DNA of 64,000 nucleotides from Psychrobacter immobilis (GTDB lineage: Bacteria; Pseudomonadota; Gammaproteobacteria; Pseudomonadales; Moraxellaceae), in contig NZ_CAJGZQ010000008.1 in assembly GCF_904846185.1 (NCBI RefSeq), forward strand, positions 1 through 64,000. Direction: 5' to 3'. The position numbers and the translations under genes were made by a program. The notes below the pieces were generated by a model that ran no database searches, was not told the origin of the DNA, and saw only the letters and a program-made list of their open reading frames with translations. Of this stretch, positions 41,573-51,193 are shown one piece after another (position 1 is the stretch's first letter; every line of letters starts with the position of its first letter).

Positions 41573-42383
41573 GGCTAGTCCTTTTAGGTGAACGGGCAAT
41601 TTATGCATCCAATGCAGATCATAAACTGAAGACCGTAAGCAGAACGGGCTAATAATTAATATTCGTATATCCGAATTAATAAATGGTGTGACGCTCATAG
41701 ACATCATACTTTGAGACTAAGGTGAAAGCTCTGGCACTCCCAGTCATTGAATGATGTTTCAATAGATCATTAACATATTAAAAGATAGTAAACGGTCGCC
41801 CTTGGCAATGACATACAGCCCTGTATACCCGTTACCTAATCATCAATAACGCAATGTCGCTATCTTGAGTGTCACTTGTTATCACACCATGCCTAGCAAT
41901 CCAGACTGATTGACTACGCATGTAATAACCGTGCATTTGATTAATTTTGAATATCTGACGCTCTGTAATCAAGCGCTTCATTCACTCTAAAGAGAGCGAT
42001 AATAAGAGAGGTTGCGCCACTTGCGATAGCTTAATTATAGATAGCAAGTGACAACGCTTGAGACAAAAAATTTTAGTAACGTATCTTTTAAATGATAGAA
42101 GTTTACCAATTCATTGTTAAAAAACAATTTTTACGATAACTATACAGAACGTCGCCCACAGTTATATTAGTTAATGACGGACAAAAAATCTAGTCTTTTC
42201 TATCGATTCACCCACCATATTTTGTAAGAGAACTTATTACTATTGGTTATAGGATGATTAAATGTTCTATGCAAATTTTGATACATAGTATCTGTGACAA
42301 GGCTTAGTTGAGATACTTAATTAAGATCAACTTCTTTTGGAAATGTATTTTTAGCACTAATTATATGCTTTATGATGCTCCAC
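41573..42383. other. Long gene-free region upstream of gltB
   Basis: About 800 bases with no convincing frame. It must hold the gltB promoter. A weak stem pairs CACTTGC (42018-42024) with GCAAGTG (42044-42050), and TCATTGAATGA near 41744 is palindromic. I see no known riboswitch. Confidence 0.4.
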
Positions 42384-42420
42384 AAAAAAACCCACTAACC
42401 AGCTTGTCAGTGGGTTTTTG
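42384..42420. terminator. Terminator after SPOR-protein gene
   Basis: AAAAAACCCACT pairs with AGTGGGTTTTT around a 13-base loop, with T-runs on both strands. It lies about 65 bases after the end of the minus-strand gene. Confidence 0.85.
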
Positions 42421-42483
42421 TCAATCATAGTGGTAACGAGGTTATCATAACTATCAACGATATGCTCAAAGGACAAACATACT

Positions 42484-43557
42484 CTAATTAGTTTTGTCTT
42501 CTATCAGTGTTTTTATGCTGTCGTTATTGCTCTTAGGAGGATTGGTATTCTTGCTAGTAGTGTTTGCGCCAGAATTTGTGCTACTGGTACTACTTGGCGG
42601 CTTTGGTGTTGCGACTACTGGGGGTTTTTTAGTGGTATTTTCAGTGCCTGATGTCGCTGGTTTTTTATTCTCTGATTCAGACTTAGTTCCACTACCTTCA
42701 TTTTTAGGCGTAGTAACAGATGATACTTCCTCTTCATTGCCAACAATACGCTCTTCAGTGACTGATAAAGTATCGGAGGTATCCGCTGACTGACGGATAC
42801 TTTCATTGTCGCTGTTACTGGCAGTTTCTTGACTGCTACGACCAGCATTGTCCCCATTATCCGTTTCTGGCAGTGGCTGGCGCACTGGCACTTCGCGCTT
42901 AGTCGGTTTTAAATCAACAGAACGTGTGCGTCTGGTACTCAAATCTTTAACTGGATCAGGGCGTTCATAATTATCAATGATACCGACATAACGATTGATC
43001 TCTTCTGGCAACACGCGCACATTGGCTGGCAACTTAAAGTCTATCAGTTTTGCCGCGCCAACGGCTTCTTGTGGACTACTCATGAGCCCATAAGTTAACA
43101 TATAGCGAACTTGATTTTCATCGTCAAGATAACGGAAATAAGCAAATTTATTACGGTCTGCGCGTCCTTCTAGATAACTGACAATCACATCGTTTTCGGC
43201 GACATTCATCACCTGCACTGTCCACTTACCTTTATTCGCCAACAAATAACGTTTGTCTTTAAACTCAGCAGGATAATTGCGCAAATCACGCACCGTCGTA
43301 TCAAAACTAATGGGCTGCACGTCGGTATCAAGCTCGTGTAACGACTCTATTTTTAAGGGCTGCTCAAGCTCAGCACTCAATGGTTGCGGTGCTGATATGG
43401 GGGCATTTTCAATTTTGGCACCCATCGCTGGCGTTTGACTAAACATCCAAATCAGAGCCGTAACCACACCCAGCAGCAAGGTCATTATCAGCCAAATCAA
43501 CGCTTGACGGCGATATGACTGGCTAGCGGTACGCGGCGTCGATCTTGAAGCTGCCAT
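42484..43557 (-). CDS. SPOR-like membrane protein (DamX-position)
   Basis: A 357-residue single-pass inner-membrane protein. It has a short basic cytoplasmic N-terminus, a membrane helix at about 18-39, and a periplasmic domain at about 110-195 that looks like a SPOR fold (WTVQVMNVA, a middle strand, YMLTYGLMSSPQEA, then LPANVRVLPEEI). SPOR domains bind denuded septal peptidoglycan. A ~160-residue disordered tail rich in Ser, Thr, Asn and Pro follows. It sits downstream of aroK-aroB, where E. coli has damX, which supports a cell-division role. The ATG at 43557 has AAGGA seven bases upstream. Confidence 0.7.
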   Translation of the reverse strand: MAASRSTPRTASQSYRRQALIWLIMTLLLGVVTALIWMFSQTPAMGAKIENAPISAPQPLSAELEQPLKIESLHELDTDVQPISFDTTVRDLRNYPAEFKDKRYLLANKGKWTVQVMNVAENDVIVSYLEGRADRNKFAYFRYLDDENQVRYMLTYGLMSSPQEAVGAAKLIDFKLPANVRVLPEEINRYVGIIDNYERPDPVKDLSTRRTRSVDLKPTKREVPVRQPLPETDNGDNAGRSSQETASNSDNESIRQSADTSDTLSVTEERIVGNEEEVSSVTTPKNEGSGTKSESENKKPATSGTENTTKKPPVVATPKPPSSTSSTNSGANTTSKNTNPPKSNNDSIKTLIEDKTN

Positions 43558-43686
43558 GGGAGTATCCTTGGTGAAAATAAAGTTGACCGCATTCAAGAGA
43601 TGCGCAGTAAGTAGAATGGCGGCGAGCCAGTCTGCTTTAAACCGTTGAGTTCAGTGAGTATTCATGAGCACTAAAGCTTTAAGACA

Positions 43687-44796
43687 TTATACGCGGTGTT
43701 GTGACAATACCTCGAGTAAAAGATCTTCATCGAAATCATTGGTCAATACGGCCTGACCTAGTGATTTTAACAAAATCAGGCGGATTTGTCCGTGTTTCAC
43801 TTTTTTATCATGTCCCATCAAGCTTAGCGCCGTTTGTGTATCAATGCGTGGCGGGGTGATGGGCAAATTTGCTAAGGTTAAAATACGCTTAATACGAGCA
43901 ACGTCCTCGGCCGTTAACCATCCCATTCTTTGTGATAACTCTGCGGCTTGTACCATGCCAGCAGCGACTGCCTCACCGTGTAGCCAATTGCCATAGCCTT
44001 CATGTGTTTCAATGACATGACCAAAAGTATGACCGAAGTTTAACAATGCTCGCACGCCTGACTCTCTTTCATCTTGCGCGACGACATTCGCTTTATACTG
44101 ACAGCAGCGTTTTACGGCATCACCAAGTACCGCTAAATCCAAATCCATCATCGCTGGCAGATTGACTTCCAGCCAATCTAAAAACGTGACATCCATAATG
44201 AGCGCGTATTTAATAACCTCAGCCAACCCGGCTGACAACTCGCGCGCTGGCAAAGTCTTGAGCGTACTCATATCAGCAAGTACCATTTGCGGCTGCCAAA
44301 AAGCGCCAATCATATTTTTGCCTTGAGGATGATTGATGCCCGTCTTACCACCAACGCTCGAATCCACTTGTGACAGTAGCGTGGTTGGAATCTGAATAAA
44401 ATTCACACCACGCATAAAGCTTGCTGCAGCAAAGCCTGTCATATCACCAATAACGCCACCACCTAGAGCAATAAGCGTAACGTCACGATTAAAATGCTCG
44501 GCCATCAATACATCGTAAATTTGATTGATACTGGTCTGATGCTTATATTGCTCACCATCTGGCAATACGCAAACACGCACAGTGAACTGCTCTGTTAACT
44601 CTTTCTCTAAAGCGCTTAGGTATAAAGGCGCAACAGTATCATTAGTGACAATCAATACTTGGCGACCACGAATATAAGGTGTGATCAGCTTTGCCATACT
44701 GTTGTGATCTATCGCTGTTTTTTCAGTAATGACGATTGGATAGTCATGGCTTTGCGTATGAACCGTTAAACCGTCATGAAACAGTGGCGTTGCCAT
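43687..44796 (-). CDS. aroB: 3-dehydroquinate synthase
   Basis: Second shikimate-pathway enzyme, an NAD- and metal-dependent cyclase converting DAHP to 3-dehydroquinate. The 369-residue product has the NAD-binding [36 protein letters not shown] and the metal-ligand regions [12 protein letters not shown] and [11 protein letters not shown] chose the ATG at 44796 because GGGAG lies seven bases before it; an ATG six codons upstream is less well placed. It follows aroK by about 120 bases and precedes the SPOR protein. A palindromic repeat sits in the aroK-aroB gap. Confidence 0.97.
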   Translation of the reverse strand: MATPLFHDGLTVHTQSHDYPIVITEKTAIDHNSMAKLITPYIRGRQVLIVTNDTVAPLYLSALEKELTEQFTVRVCVLPDGEQYKHQTSINQIYDVLMAEHFNRDVTLIALGGGVIGDMTGFAAASFMRGVNFIQIPTTLLSQVDSSVGGKTGINHPQGKNMIGAFWQPQMVLADMSTLKTLPARELSAGLAEVIKYALIMDVTFLDWLEVNLPAMMDLDLAVLGDAVKRCCQYKANVVAQDERESGVRALLNFGHTFGHVIETHEGYGNWLHGEAVAAGMVQAAELSQRMGWLTAEDVARIKRILTLANLPITPPRIDTQTALSLMGHDKKVKHGQIRLILLKSLGQAVLTNDFDEDLLLEVLSQHRV

Positions 44797-44844
44797 TAAA
44801 CACTCCCTAAACATTTTGAATAAGATAAAAGTAACTGAGCTTAA

Positions 44845-44896
44845 CTAGGGCGCGTCCTGATTTTTATCGCCATTTTTAAATGAGGACACGCCTTGA
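44845..44896. repeat. Palindromic repeat, copy B, between aroK and aroB
   Basis: AGGGCGCGTCCT and AGGACACGCCTT form imperfect inverted arms around a centre ATTTTTATCGCCATTTTTAA. It is related to copy A at 30546 and, in reverse complement, to the decayed copy C at 53975. It lies inside an apparent operon, so it may affect aroB expression. Confidence 0.6.
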
Positions 44897-44914
44897 TAAA
44901 GTTTATCATTATGG

Positions 44915-45475
44915 TTAATTTTCTTTATCTTCTGGTGCTATAGCAGTCGAGTCAGTAAATGACTCTAGTTGCTGTAAGAGCTGATTGACCATATGACGGG
45001 GATAAGTATGACCAGTTGGCATAATAATATGAGCGACTTGGCGATATAAGGGATCACGAGTGCTATATAAATCTTGTAAGATTTTTCTAGGATTTGGCTG
45101 CTGTAACAGTGGTCGTGATTTGTCTTTAGCTGTGCGAGCCATTTGCACATCAACTGGCGCATTCAAATAAACCACGATACCGCGCTGATGCAAAAACGCT
45201 CTGTTTTCAGCACACATTACAGCGCCACCACCAGTCGCTAAGACGATTTGGTCTTTTTGAGTCAACTCATCGATGGCGCGCGTTTCACGCTCACGGAAGC
45301 CCGCCTCGCCTTCTTTAGCGAATATCCAAGCTATATCAGCCCCTGTCTGCGATTCAATGTACCAATCGCTGTCTACAAAGGTGCGCCCCAACTGCTTAGC
45401 CAGCAATTTACCGATGGTTGTCTTCCCTGCTCCCATCGGCCCTACTAAAAACACCGACGGCAATTCCTCCACCAT
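44915..45475 (-). CDS. aroK: Shikimate kinase
   Basis: Phosphorylates shikimate at the 3-hydroxyl in aromatic amino-acid synthesis. The 186-residue protein has the P-loop GPMGAGKT at 12-19, the shikimate-binding FVDSDWYIE (Asp) and GFRERE, the ATGGGAV loop, and the lid with DKSRPLL. It is upstream of aroB on the same strand. A terminator separates it from pilQ upstream, so it is probably not transcribed with the pil genes. Confidence 0.97.
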   Translation of the reverse strand: MVEELPSVFLVGPMGAGKTTIGKLLAKQLGRTFVDSDWYIESQTGADIAWIFAKEGEAGFRERETRAIDELTQKDQIVLATGGGAVMCAENRAFLHQRGIVVYLNAPVDVQMARTAKDKSRPLLQQPNPRKILQDLYSTRDPLYRQVAHIIMPTGHTYPRHMVNQLLQQLESFTDSTAIAPEDKEN

Positions 45476-45582
45476 AATACTTACTCAGCTAAATTAGCTA
45501 TGATACAACGTCATTGATATTCTGGCTAGTAATGAGCGTTGATTATTGTTAGTAAAATTCAATCAATATGAAAATTTTCCCA

Positions 45583-45618
45583 TAAAAAAAGCAAGCGTTG
45601 ATGCTTGCTTCTTTTAAG
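45583..45618 (-). terminator. Terminator after pilQ
   Basis: On the minus strand AAGCAAGC ATCAAC GCTTGCTT forms the hairpin, followed by TTTTT. It separates pilQ from aroK. Confidence 0.85.
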
Positions 45619-45639
45619 CGAAAACCAATCAATAAATGA

Positions 45640-47991
45640 TTAATCTATGCGGCTAATACCATCATTGATTAATTTTGGCGTGATAAATATCAATAACTCT
45701 TCTTTAGAATTACTACGCACGTCTTTACGGAAAGCGCGACCAATATAAGGCAGGTCTCCCAAGAACGGTACTTTATCGACACCATTGCTGGTACGATTCT
45801 TAAAGACACCACCCAACACAACCGTTTGACCATCTTCAACAATAACATTGGTCGAAATAGAATCTTCAGCAATAGCAACTTGCCCATCTAGTGATCTTAC
45901 TGGTGTGCCGTTAGTGATTAACAACTGCAAACCGATTTTGCCATCTGGGGTGATATTTGGTGTGGCCTCTAAACTCAATGCTGCTTCTTTAAAGCTAGTA
46001 GTGGTTGCTCCACTGGCAGACGCTTCTTGATAAGGAATTTGCGTCCCTGAAGAAACTTTCGCCGTTTGCTTGTCTGCTGTCAGAATCTTCGGCGTAGAAA
46101 TCACTTCACCGCGATTATCCGCTTGCAGTGCTGACAATTCAAGATCAAGCATTACATCTGACATGCTCAGCAAGCCAAAGGCAATACTACCGGCGGGGTT
46201 AGCCACACCTAAATCGACGTTTAAGTTATCAGGACGAGTAATATCGTATGAAGGATAAGAAACCGTTTGACCATTTACCGTCGTCGTTTCTACATCAAAG
46301 TCCTTTAAATCCCATAGCGTTTGATTACTACCACCGACCAATAAATTACGGTTGTTGGCGGCACCATTTGACAAGATACCCCAACGAACCCCAATCTCTT
46401 TACTAAAGCTATCAGTGGCACTCACAATACGCGCTTCAATCATGACCTGACGGACTGGAATATCAATTTTACCAATCAACTTATGAATATTCTCGATACT
46501 GTCAGCCACATCTTTAATAATTAAGGTATTGGTACGCTCATCTACCGTTACCGTTCCACGATTAGACAATAAGGTATTGTTATCCGTAGAGTTTGAATTG
46601 GCCGTGTTACTACCACCTGATGAGCCACTGCCTTGAGAAATAAGTGTCAAAACATCTGGCGCTTTTGCATAGCTAAGACGAATATATTCTGTGCGTAATG
46701 GCGCAAAAGACTCAACAGCTTGCTGCGCTTCAAGCTCACGTGCTTCTTGCTCAGCAAGCTCGGTGGAAGGCGCAACCAAAATGACATTGCCATTTTCACG
46801 CTTACCAAGATTCTTACTCTTTAGAATAATATCTAGCGCTTGATCCCATGGGACATTAATCAGGCGTAAGGTGATATTGCCCGCGACTGAATCACTAGCC
46901 ACAATATTCATTTCTGTGAACTGCGCTAGGATATCTAAGACACTGCGAATCTCAACGTCTTGAAACTCCATAGATAGTGCTTCACCACTATAGACTTTTT
47001 CTTCAAGTGTTGGCTCACGTAGTAGCTCAGGTTTTCTGATATTAATATTCAGCTGATTGCCTGATTGATAAGCCTGATACTCATAATCTTCTTTGACATT
47101 AATAGTAATTACACCATTTTGACCTTGGTTTTTAGTATCAATACTATCAACCAGACCACTATTAATATTCAAACGGCGCAATAAATTTCTTGGCACGGTG
47201 CTACCCGTTAAGCGTACCACTAACTTATTGCCTTGACGTTGGACATCAACGGGAATGGCTTCATTGGTAAGTGCGATGCTAACGTTGCCACCACCATCAT
47301 TTCCTGCGGCAAAATTGACGGCACTCAAACCATCATAGCTATATTGCTTACTCACTTGCGATGCAGCAAGTTGTGGGCTTAATAATGGGTTAACTCTGAC
47401 CACCATGGTATCAGCAGGCAATTGATTTTTAACCACCGTTTTACTGGCTATATTGACTGCCGGTGCACTACTGATTTCTACAATCGGTGTAACGACTGCT
47501 GTCGTTGTGATCGCATTATTGTCATTGAGTACGTCTTGGATAGGATCATTGGTCATTACTGGACGGTTAGGATCAGTAATGGTCAATAGTAAATCGTTAC
47601 CCTCAATCGATGTCGTATAGTTACCGGCCTGTTTTAGCTCAACAATCAGGCGCGTGGTACTGTCACTATTTAAAGTCGTGACCTTATCAATCATACCAAT
47701 ATTGTATTCATTAAAGCGACTAGCAAGTCCATTCTGCACTTTTTCAAAATCTAGTACCAAACGGCTAGGGTTATCAAGCTGATAGGCGGCAGGTAACACT
47801 GGTAAACCGTCAAATCCCAAACGCATTTGCGTCACTGCTGGTGCAATTTGTACCACAGAAACTTCGTTAATGCGCTGTGCGGCATGGGCACTATTACTCA
47901 CTGCTACCATGCTGATTGCCAATGCTGAAATGGCAAAAGCAGAAGATACGCGGTTGCTCATCATCATTACCTTGTTATTGCGTACTGTCAT
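45640..47991 (-). CDS. pilQ: Type IV pilus secretin PilQ
   Basis: Outer-membrane secretin through which the type IV pilus exits; it forms a multimeric ring. The 783-residue product has a signal peptide (cleavage near SAHA, about residue 37) and N-terminal AMIN domains (about 40-310). The STN/N-domains include the EFQDVEIRSVLDILAQFT region, and the C-terminal secretin domain has VRQVMIEARIVSATDSFSKE-type sequence and the closing DKVPFLGDLPYIGRAF. The first ATG has AGGA seven bases upstream. It is the last gene of pilMNOPQ. Confidence 0.96.
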   Translation of the reverse strand: MTVRNNKVMMMSNRVSSAFAISALAISMVAVSNSAHAAQRINEVSVVQIAPAVTQMRLGFDGLPVLPAAYQLDNPSRLVLDFEKVQNGLASRFNEYNIGMIDKVTTLNSDSTTRLIVELKQAGNYTTSIEGNDLLLTITDPNRPVMTNDPIQDVLNDNNAITTTAVVTPIVEISSAPAVNIASKTVVKNQLPADTMVVRVNPLLSPQLAASQVSKQYSYDGLSAVNFAAGNDGGGNVSIALTNEAIPVDVQRQGNKLVVRLTGSTVPRNLLRRLNINSGLVDSIDTKNQGQNGVITINVKEDYEYQAYQSGNQLNINIRKPELLREPTLEEKVYSGEALSMEFQDVEIRSVLDILAQFTEMNIVASDSVAGNITLRLINVPWDQALDIILKSKNLGKRENGNVILVAPSTELAEQEARELEAQQAVESFAPLRTEYIRLSYAKAPDVLTLISQGSGSSGGSNTANSNSTDNNTLLSNRGTVTVDERTNTLIIKDVADSIENIHKLIGKIDIPVRQVMIEARIVSATDSFSKEIGVRWGILSNGAANNRNLLVGGSNQTLWDLKDFDVETTTVNGQTVSYPSYDITRPDNLNVDLGVANPAGSIAFGLLSMSDVMLDLELSALQADNRGEVISTPKILTADKQTAKVSSGTQIPYQEASASGATTTSFKEAALSLEATPNITPDGKIGLQLLITNGTPVRSLDGQVAIAEDSISTNVIVEDGQTVVLGGVFKNRTSNGVDKVPFLGDLPYIGRAFRKDVRSNSKEELLIFITPKLINDGISRID

Positions 47992-48018
47992 TATTTATTC
48001 CTCAAAAAATCTGCCGAC

Positions 48019-48552
48019 TTAGCTTATGGGTGAAACCAACGACTGGGGTTTTTCAACAAACCCAGCGCGGCTGTCTGGCACAATTTCAATCAAGTTAATC
48101 TGGGTCGGCGTGATTTCAACAATACGGCCGTCATTTAGTCCAAGATAATCACCTACTTTAACACTCGCGACTGAACCATCAGGGCGTTGTACCAACGCAT
48201 ATCGCTGACCTTCAGGTGAAATTACGACACCACGAAAAATCAGTTGCGATAGCTCATATTGCTCAAGAGGTTCTTTCACTCTGGTAATGTCAGGACGCAC
48301 ACCATCGATGGAAGTGGTAGGACCTTGGACATTGACTAAACTCGGTGGTAAGAATGGACTGCGCTGTGCGCTGGCACTATAAACAAAGTCTTCTACTAGC
48401 TCAGCTTTGGGCGGTGGTTCAATAGGTTGAGCTGGCTGATTACGGATATCGGTCATTGATTGCTCTGCCATACCAATGCGATCCGCACACCCTGTTATGG
48501 ACAATACAGCCATGCTTAAAACCAATAGTGTAGGCAGTTTTTGAATATTCAT
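48019..48552 (-). CDS. pilP: Type IV pilus lipoprotein PilP
   Basis: Periplasmic lipoprotein linking the PilN-PilO inner-membrane complex to the PilQ secretin. The 177-residue product has a lipobox ending ITGC (Cys22). A flexible Pro-rich linker follows, then a C-terminal beta-domain (LIFRGVVISPEGQRYALVQ, VKVGDYLGLNDGRIVEI). Its ATG overlaps the pilO stop codon as TAATG, showing coupled translation. pilQ begins 27 bases later. Confidence 0.94.
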   Translation of the reverse strand: MNIQKLPTLLVLSMAVLSITGCADRIGMAEQSMTDIRNQPAQPIEPPPKAELVEDFVYSASAQRSPFLPPSLVNVQGPTTSIDGVRPDITRVKEPLEQYELSQLIFRGVVISPEGQRYALVQRPDGSVASVKVGDYLGLNDGRIVEITPTQINLIEIVPDSRAGFVEKPQSLVSPIS

Positions 48553-49286
48553 TAGTTGCCTCCTGCATTATCAGTGGTTGCAGCGTCAGTGACAGCAACC
48601 GTTTCATCACCCTCAGGGTCAGCTTCTTTTGAACGATAGGTTTTGGTTTGTAATACCAAATTAAGCTCTGGCAAGACATCCAATGTTGGCTGCGGATTGC
48701 TGACCTCAAAATCATGCATAGTAATGATTCGTGGTAAGGCGGCAAGACCACTAATAAAGCTACCAAACTGATGATATTCGCCCAAAGCAGCAATGCGGAT
48801 AGGTTGCTCAATAAAAAATTCGTTTTCAATCTCAGGCTCTACTGAAATGTCTTGAAAACGTATATTGCTGCCGACACCCGTCATGTTAATGCCTTCTACC
48901 AGCTCTGATACACGCGTATCTTTTGGTAACTGATCGAGTAAGGTATTGAACTCTGCTTCCATTTGGACAACTTGTTCTTGGTAAGCTTTTAAATGACGCG
49001 CGCGTGATTCTTTTTCACGATAGCTATCAAGTAATGTTTGTTGCTGGCTCTCAGCAGCATTGATCTCATCGATCTTACTACTAATCGGTAAAGCCCACGC
49101 CAACGCTGCGATGAGCGTAATGATAAGCCCTATTACCGTTACCTTTACAGGTAATGGCCAGCTGCCGTAGTTTTCAGAGTCTAACGACTCAAAACTGCGG
49201 CGAAACTCCTGTAAATCAAACTGTTGCTTTGGTTTCAAGGCTGTTTTTTTGGTTTTAATCAGGCTTTTTTTACGGTTAAGCTTCAT
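48552..49286 (-). CDS. pilO: Type IV pilus inner-membrane protein PilO
   Basis: A 244-residue protein with a cytoplasmic N-terminus, one membrane helix (about 49-68), a coiled-coil (about 75-115) and a ferredoxin-like periplasmic domain. It forms a heterodimer with PilN in the alignment complex. The basic, Lys-rich start and the ASVRFQDISVE-like strand pattern fit PilO. Its ATG overlaps the pilN stop codon (ATGA). The C-terminal ~20 residues are an acidic/Ala-rich tail. Confidence 0.93.
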   Translation of the reverse strand: MKLNRKKSLIKTKKTALKPKQQFDLQEFRRSFESLDSENYGSWPLPVKVTVIGLIITLIAALAWALPISSKIDEINAAESQQQTLLDSYREKESRARHLKAYQEQVVQMEAEFNTLLDQLPKDTRVSELVEGINMTGVGSNIRFQDISVEPEIENEFFIEQPIRIAALGEYHQFGSFISGLAALPRIITMHDFEVSNPQPTLDVLPELNLVLQTKTYRSKEADPEGDETVAVTDAATTDNAGGN

Positions 49287-49945
49287 AACTCACCTCCAGG
49301 TACAGTGGTACCCTCAGCACCTTCTACAGGAACGGCTGTTTCCGACTGTACTTTGGTCGTGATCACAAACTGTACATAACTGTCTTCAGGATAAATAGGA
49401 CGCAGCTGTTCGCCAGCGGTGACCGTATTATTAAGCACTGGTGCAGATTCATAAGCACTGATATTTTGTTGGATATTACTAACGGCTGAATCACCCATCC
49501 ATTTACTATCATCAAGATTACGAATCAAACTTGATACAATATTTGGATTATCAGCTCGACCTGTCAGCGTCAAAACATCGCCTTCACGTTTGAGGTTATT
49601 CAAATAGAGTGCCGGCGGGATGGCTTTAGCAAGATCATCCCATAAACGAACAGGCACAGGACGTCGACCCTGCAAGTCTTGAATGACTTGCATACGTGAA
49701 ATGATATCGTCACGGCGCTGCTCCAGACTATCAATTTCAGTCAAAGCCGTATCTAAACGCGCATTTTCTTTTTCAATCAATGCGTTCGCATCAAGTTGTT
49801 CATCAAGCTCGTTGTTAAAGTAGCTCCATGAAGCAAATGCAGCCAATAAAGTGAGTAAAGTCACTGCCACTACTAACGTGAGAAATTCTTTATTGCGACG
49901 CTCGCGCTCTTCTTGGCGCCAAGGTAATAGGTTAATACGAGCCAT
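49283..49945 (-). CDS. pilN: Type IV pilus assembly protein PilN
   Basis: A 220-residue inner-membrane protein. The conserved N-terminus MARINLLPWR binds PilM in the cytoplasm. A membrane helix at about 22-40, a coiled-coil and a periplasmic ferredoxin-like domain follow. The ATG at 49945 is preceded by AAGGAG and overlaps the pilM stop codon (TAATG), so I prefer it over the frame's earlier start. It is part of pilMNOPQ. Confidence 0.95.
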   Translation of the reverse strand: MARINLLPWRQEERERRNKEFLTLVVAVTLLTLLAAFASWSYFNNELDEQLDANALIEKENARLDTALTEIDSLEQRRDDIISRMQVIQDLQGRRPVPVRLWDDLAKAIPPALYLNNLKREGDVLTLTGRADNPNIVSSLIRNLDDSKWMGDSAVSNIQQNISAYESAPVLNNTVTAGEQLRPIYPEDSYVQFVITTKVQSETAVPVEGAEGTTVPGGEL

Positions 49946-51000
49946 TAGTCGAAGCTCCTTAACGCAAGACCGCATGCAGCAATTAAACTTGGTGCATCAA
50001 TGGCCAGTTGCTCATTATCGATATTTGGTGCAATAGTCATATTGATAAAAGGGTTGGCAATACTGACAGTCACCCCAAGTTTTTGCTGTGCCATGCCGGC
50101 AAGACCAGCAATAGAGCTACTACCACCAGCAAGAACCACATGATCGATACTACTGTATTGGCTTGAAGAGAAGTAAAATTGCAACGAACGAGTAATTTGT
50201 TGAATGGTATTCTCAATAAATGGCGTCAATACATCAAGGTAGTAGTCATCTGGTAAGGTACGCTCACGCTTACTGATAGCCGCTTCTTCAGCAGATAGTC
50301 CATAACGATTTTGTATCGCTTCTGTTAACCGAACACCACCAAATAGTTGTTCACGGCTATAGATAAACTCACCGCTTTTAGCGATATATAAAGTCGTTTG
50401 ATTGTGACCAATATCTATCAGAGCCACTAACTCAGGAGCATTTGGTAAGTTATTTACCATGAGTCCAAAAGCACGCTCTATCGCATGGGATTCAATATCC
50501 ATGACCTTCGTTTGAAGACCACCAAAGGTTAAGGCATCAACTCTTTGGTCAACATTCTCCGAGCGTGATGCGGCAAGTAAGACTTGCACCATGTCATCAC
50601 TTGCTAAAGAAGGCCCTAAAACTTCAAAGTCTAGGTTGACGTCTTCTAATGGATAAGGTATGTATTGATCAGCATCTAAACGTATCTGCGCTTCACGCTC
50701 AACGTCGCTTAGCGCAGCATCCATATCAATAATTTTAGTGATTACTGCTGACCCTGACACGGCAGTTGCAGCACTACTACCAGCGACATGACAACGTTTA
50801 GCTAAGTTAGCAATAATATGACCAACCGCTTCAGTATCTACAAGAAGTTTATCGACGACTATACCTTCTGGCAGTCTTTCAATACCATAAGATTTTAGAT
50901 GAAACATGCCCTGTTGGCGCTGTATGTCAACCAACTTTACTGAAGTGGCACAGATATCCACACCAATTAAATTCTGACTTTTGGAAGTAAATAGCCTCAC
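49945..51000 (-). CDS. pilM: Type IV pilus actin-like protein PilM
   Basis: A 351-residue cytoplasmic actin/FtsA-like ATPase that binds the PilN N-terminus and opens the pilMNOPQ operon. Seen are the phosphate-1 region LIGVDICATSVKLVDIQ, the phosphate-2 region VALIDIGHNQTTLYI and the adenosine motif VVLAGGSSSIAGLA. The start codon is GTG. It is divergent from mrcA, the usual arrangement in gammaproteobacteria. Confidence 0.95.
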   Translation of the reverse strand: MRLFTSKSQNLIGVDICATSVKLVDIQRQQGMFHLKSYGIERLPEGIVVDKLLVDTEAVGHIIANLAKRCHVAGSSAATAVSGSAVITKIIDMDAALSDVEREAQIRLDADQYIPYPLEDVNLDFEVLGPSLASDDMVQVLLAASRSENVDQRVDALTFGGLQTKVMDIESHAIERAFGLMVNNLPNAPELVALIDIGHNQTTLYIAKSGEFIYSREQLFGGVRLTEAIQNRYGLSAEEAAISKRERTLPDDYYLDVLTPFIENTIQQITRSLQFYFSSSQYSSIDHVVLAGGSSSIAGLAGMAQQKLGVTVSIANPFINMTIAPNIDNEQLAIDAPSLIAACGLALRSFD

Positions 51001-51126
51001 AAACTCTATACCTTATATTAAGTGTACAATCTGATAGTTATTTGTAATAATTCAGTACAATACTTTACTTAACAGATAGATTCAAGCATTTAAACAGGTT
51101 ATTAAGGTCAACTTACACATTTATTA

Positions 51127-51155
51127 TGACCTGCTGATTTTGTTCAAGGTATAAT
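51127..51155 (+). promoter_or_regulatory. Candidate promoter of mrcA
   Basis: TGACCT at 51127-51132 and a perfect TATAAT at 51150-51155 are separated by 17 bases, about 40 bases before the mrcA ATG. The -35 box is a weak match. Confidence 0.35.
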
Positions 51156-51193
51156 GTTTTATCTGTTGCAAATTTTAATTGATAAGTCTTCTT

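Noticed and set aside
41573..41707. N-terminal extension of GltB
   Set aside because: The well-placed ribosome binding site is before 41572, and the glutaminase nucleophile needs only a short propeptide.
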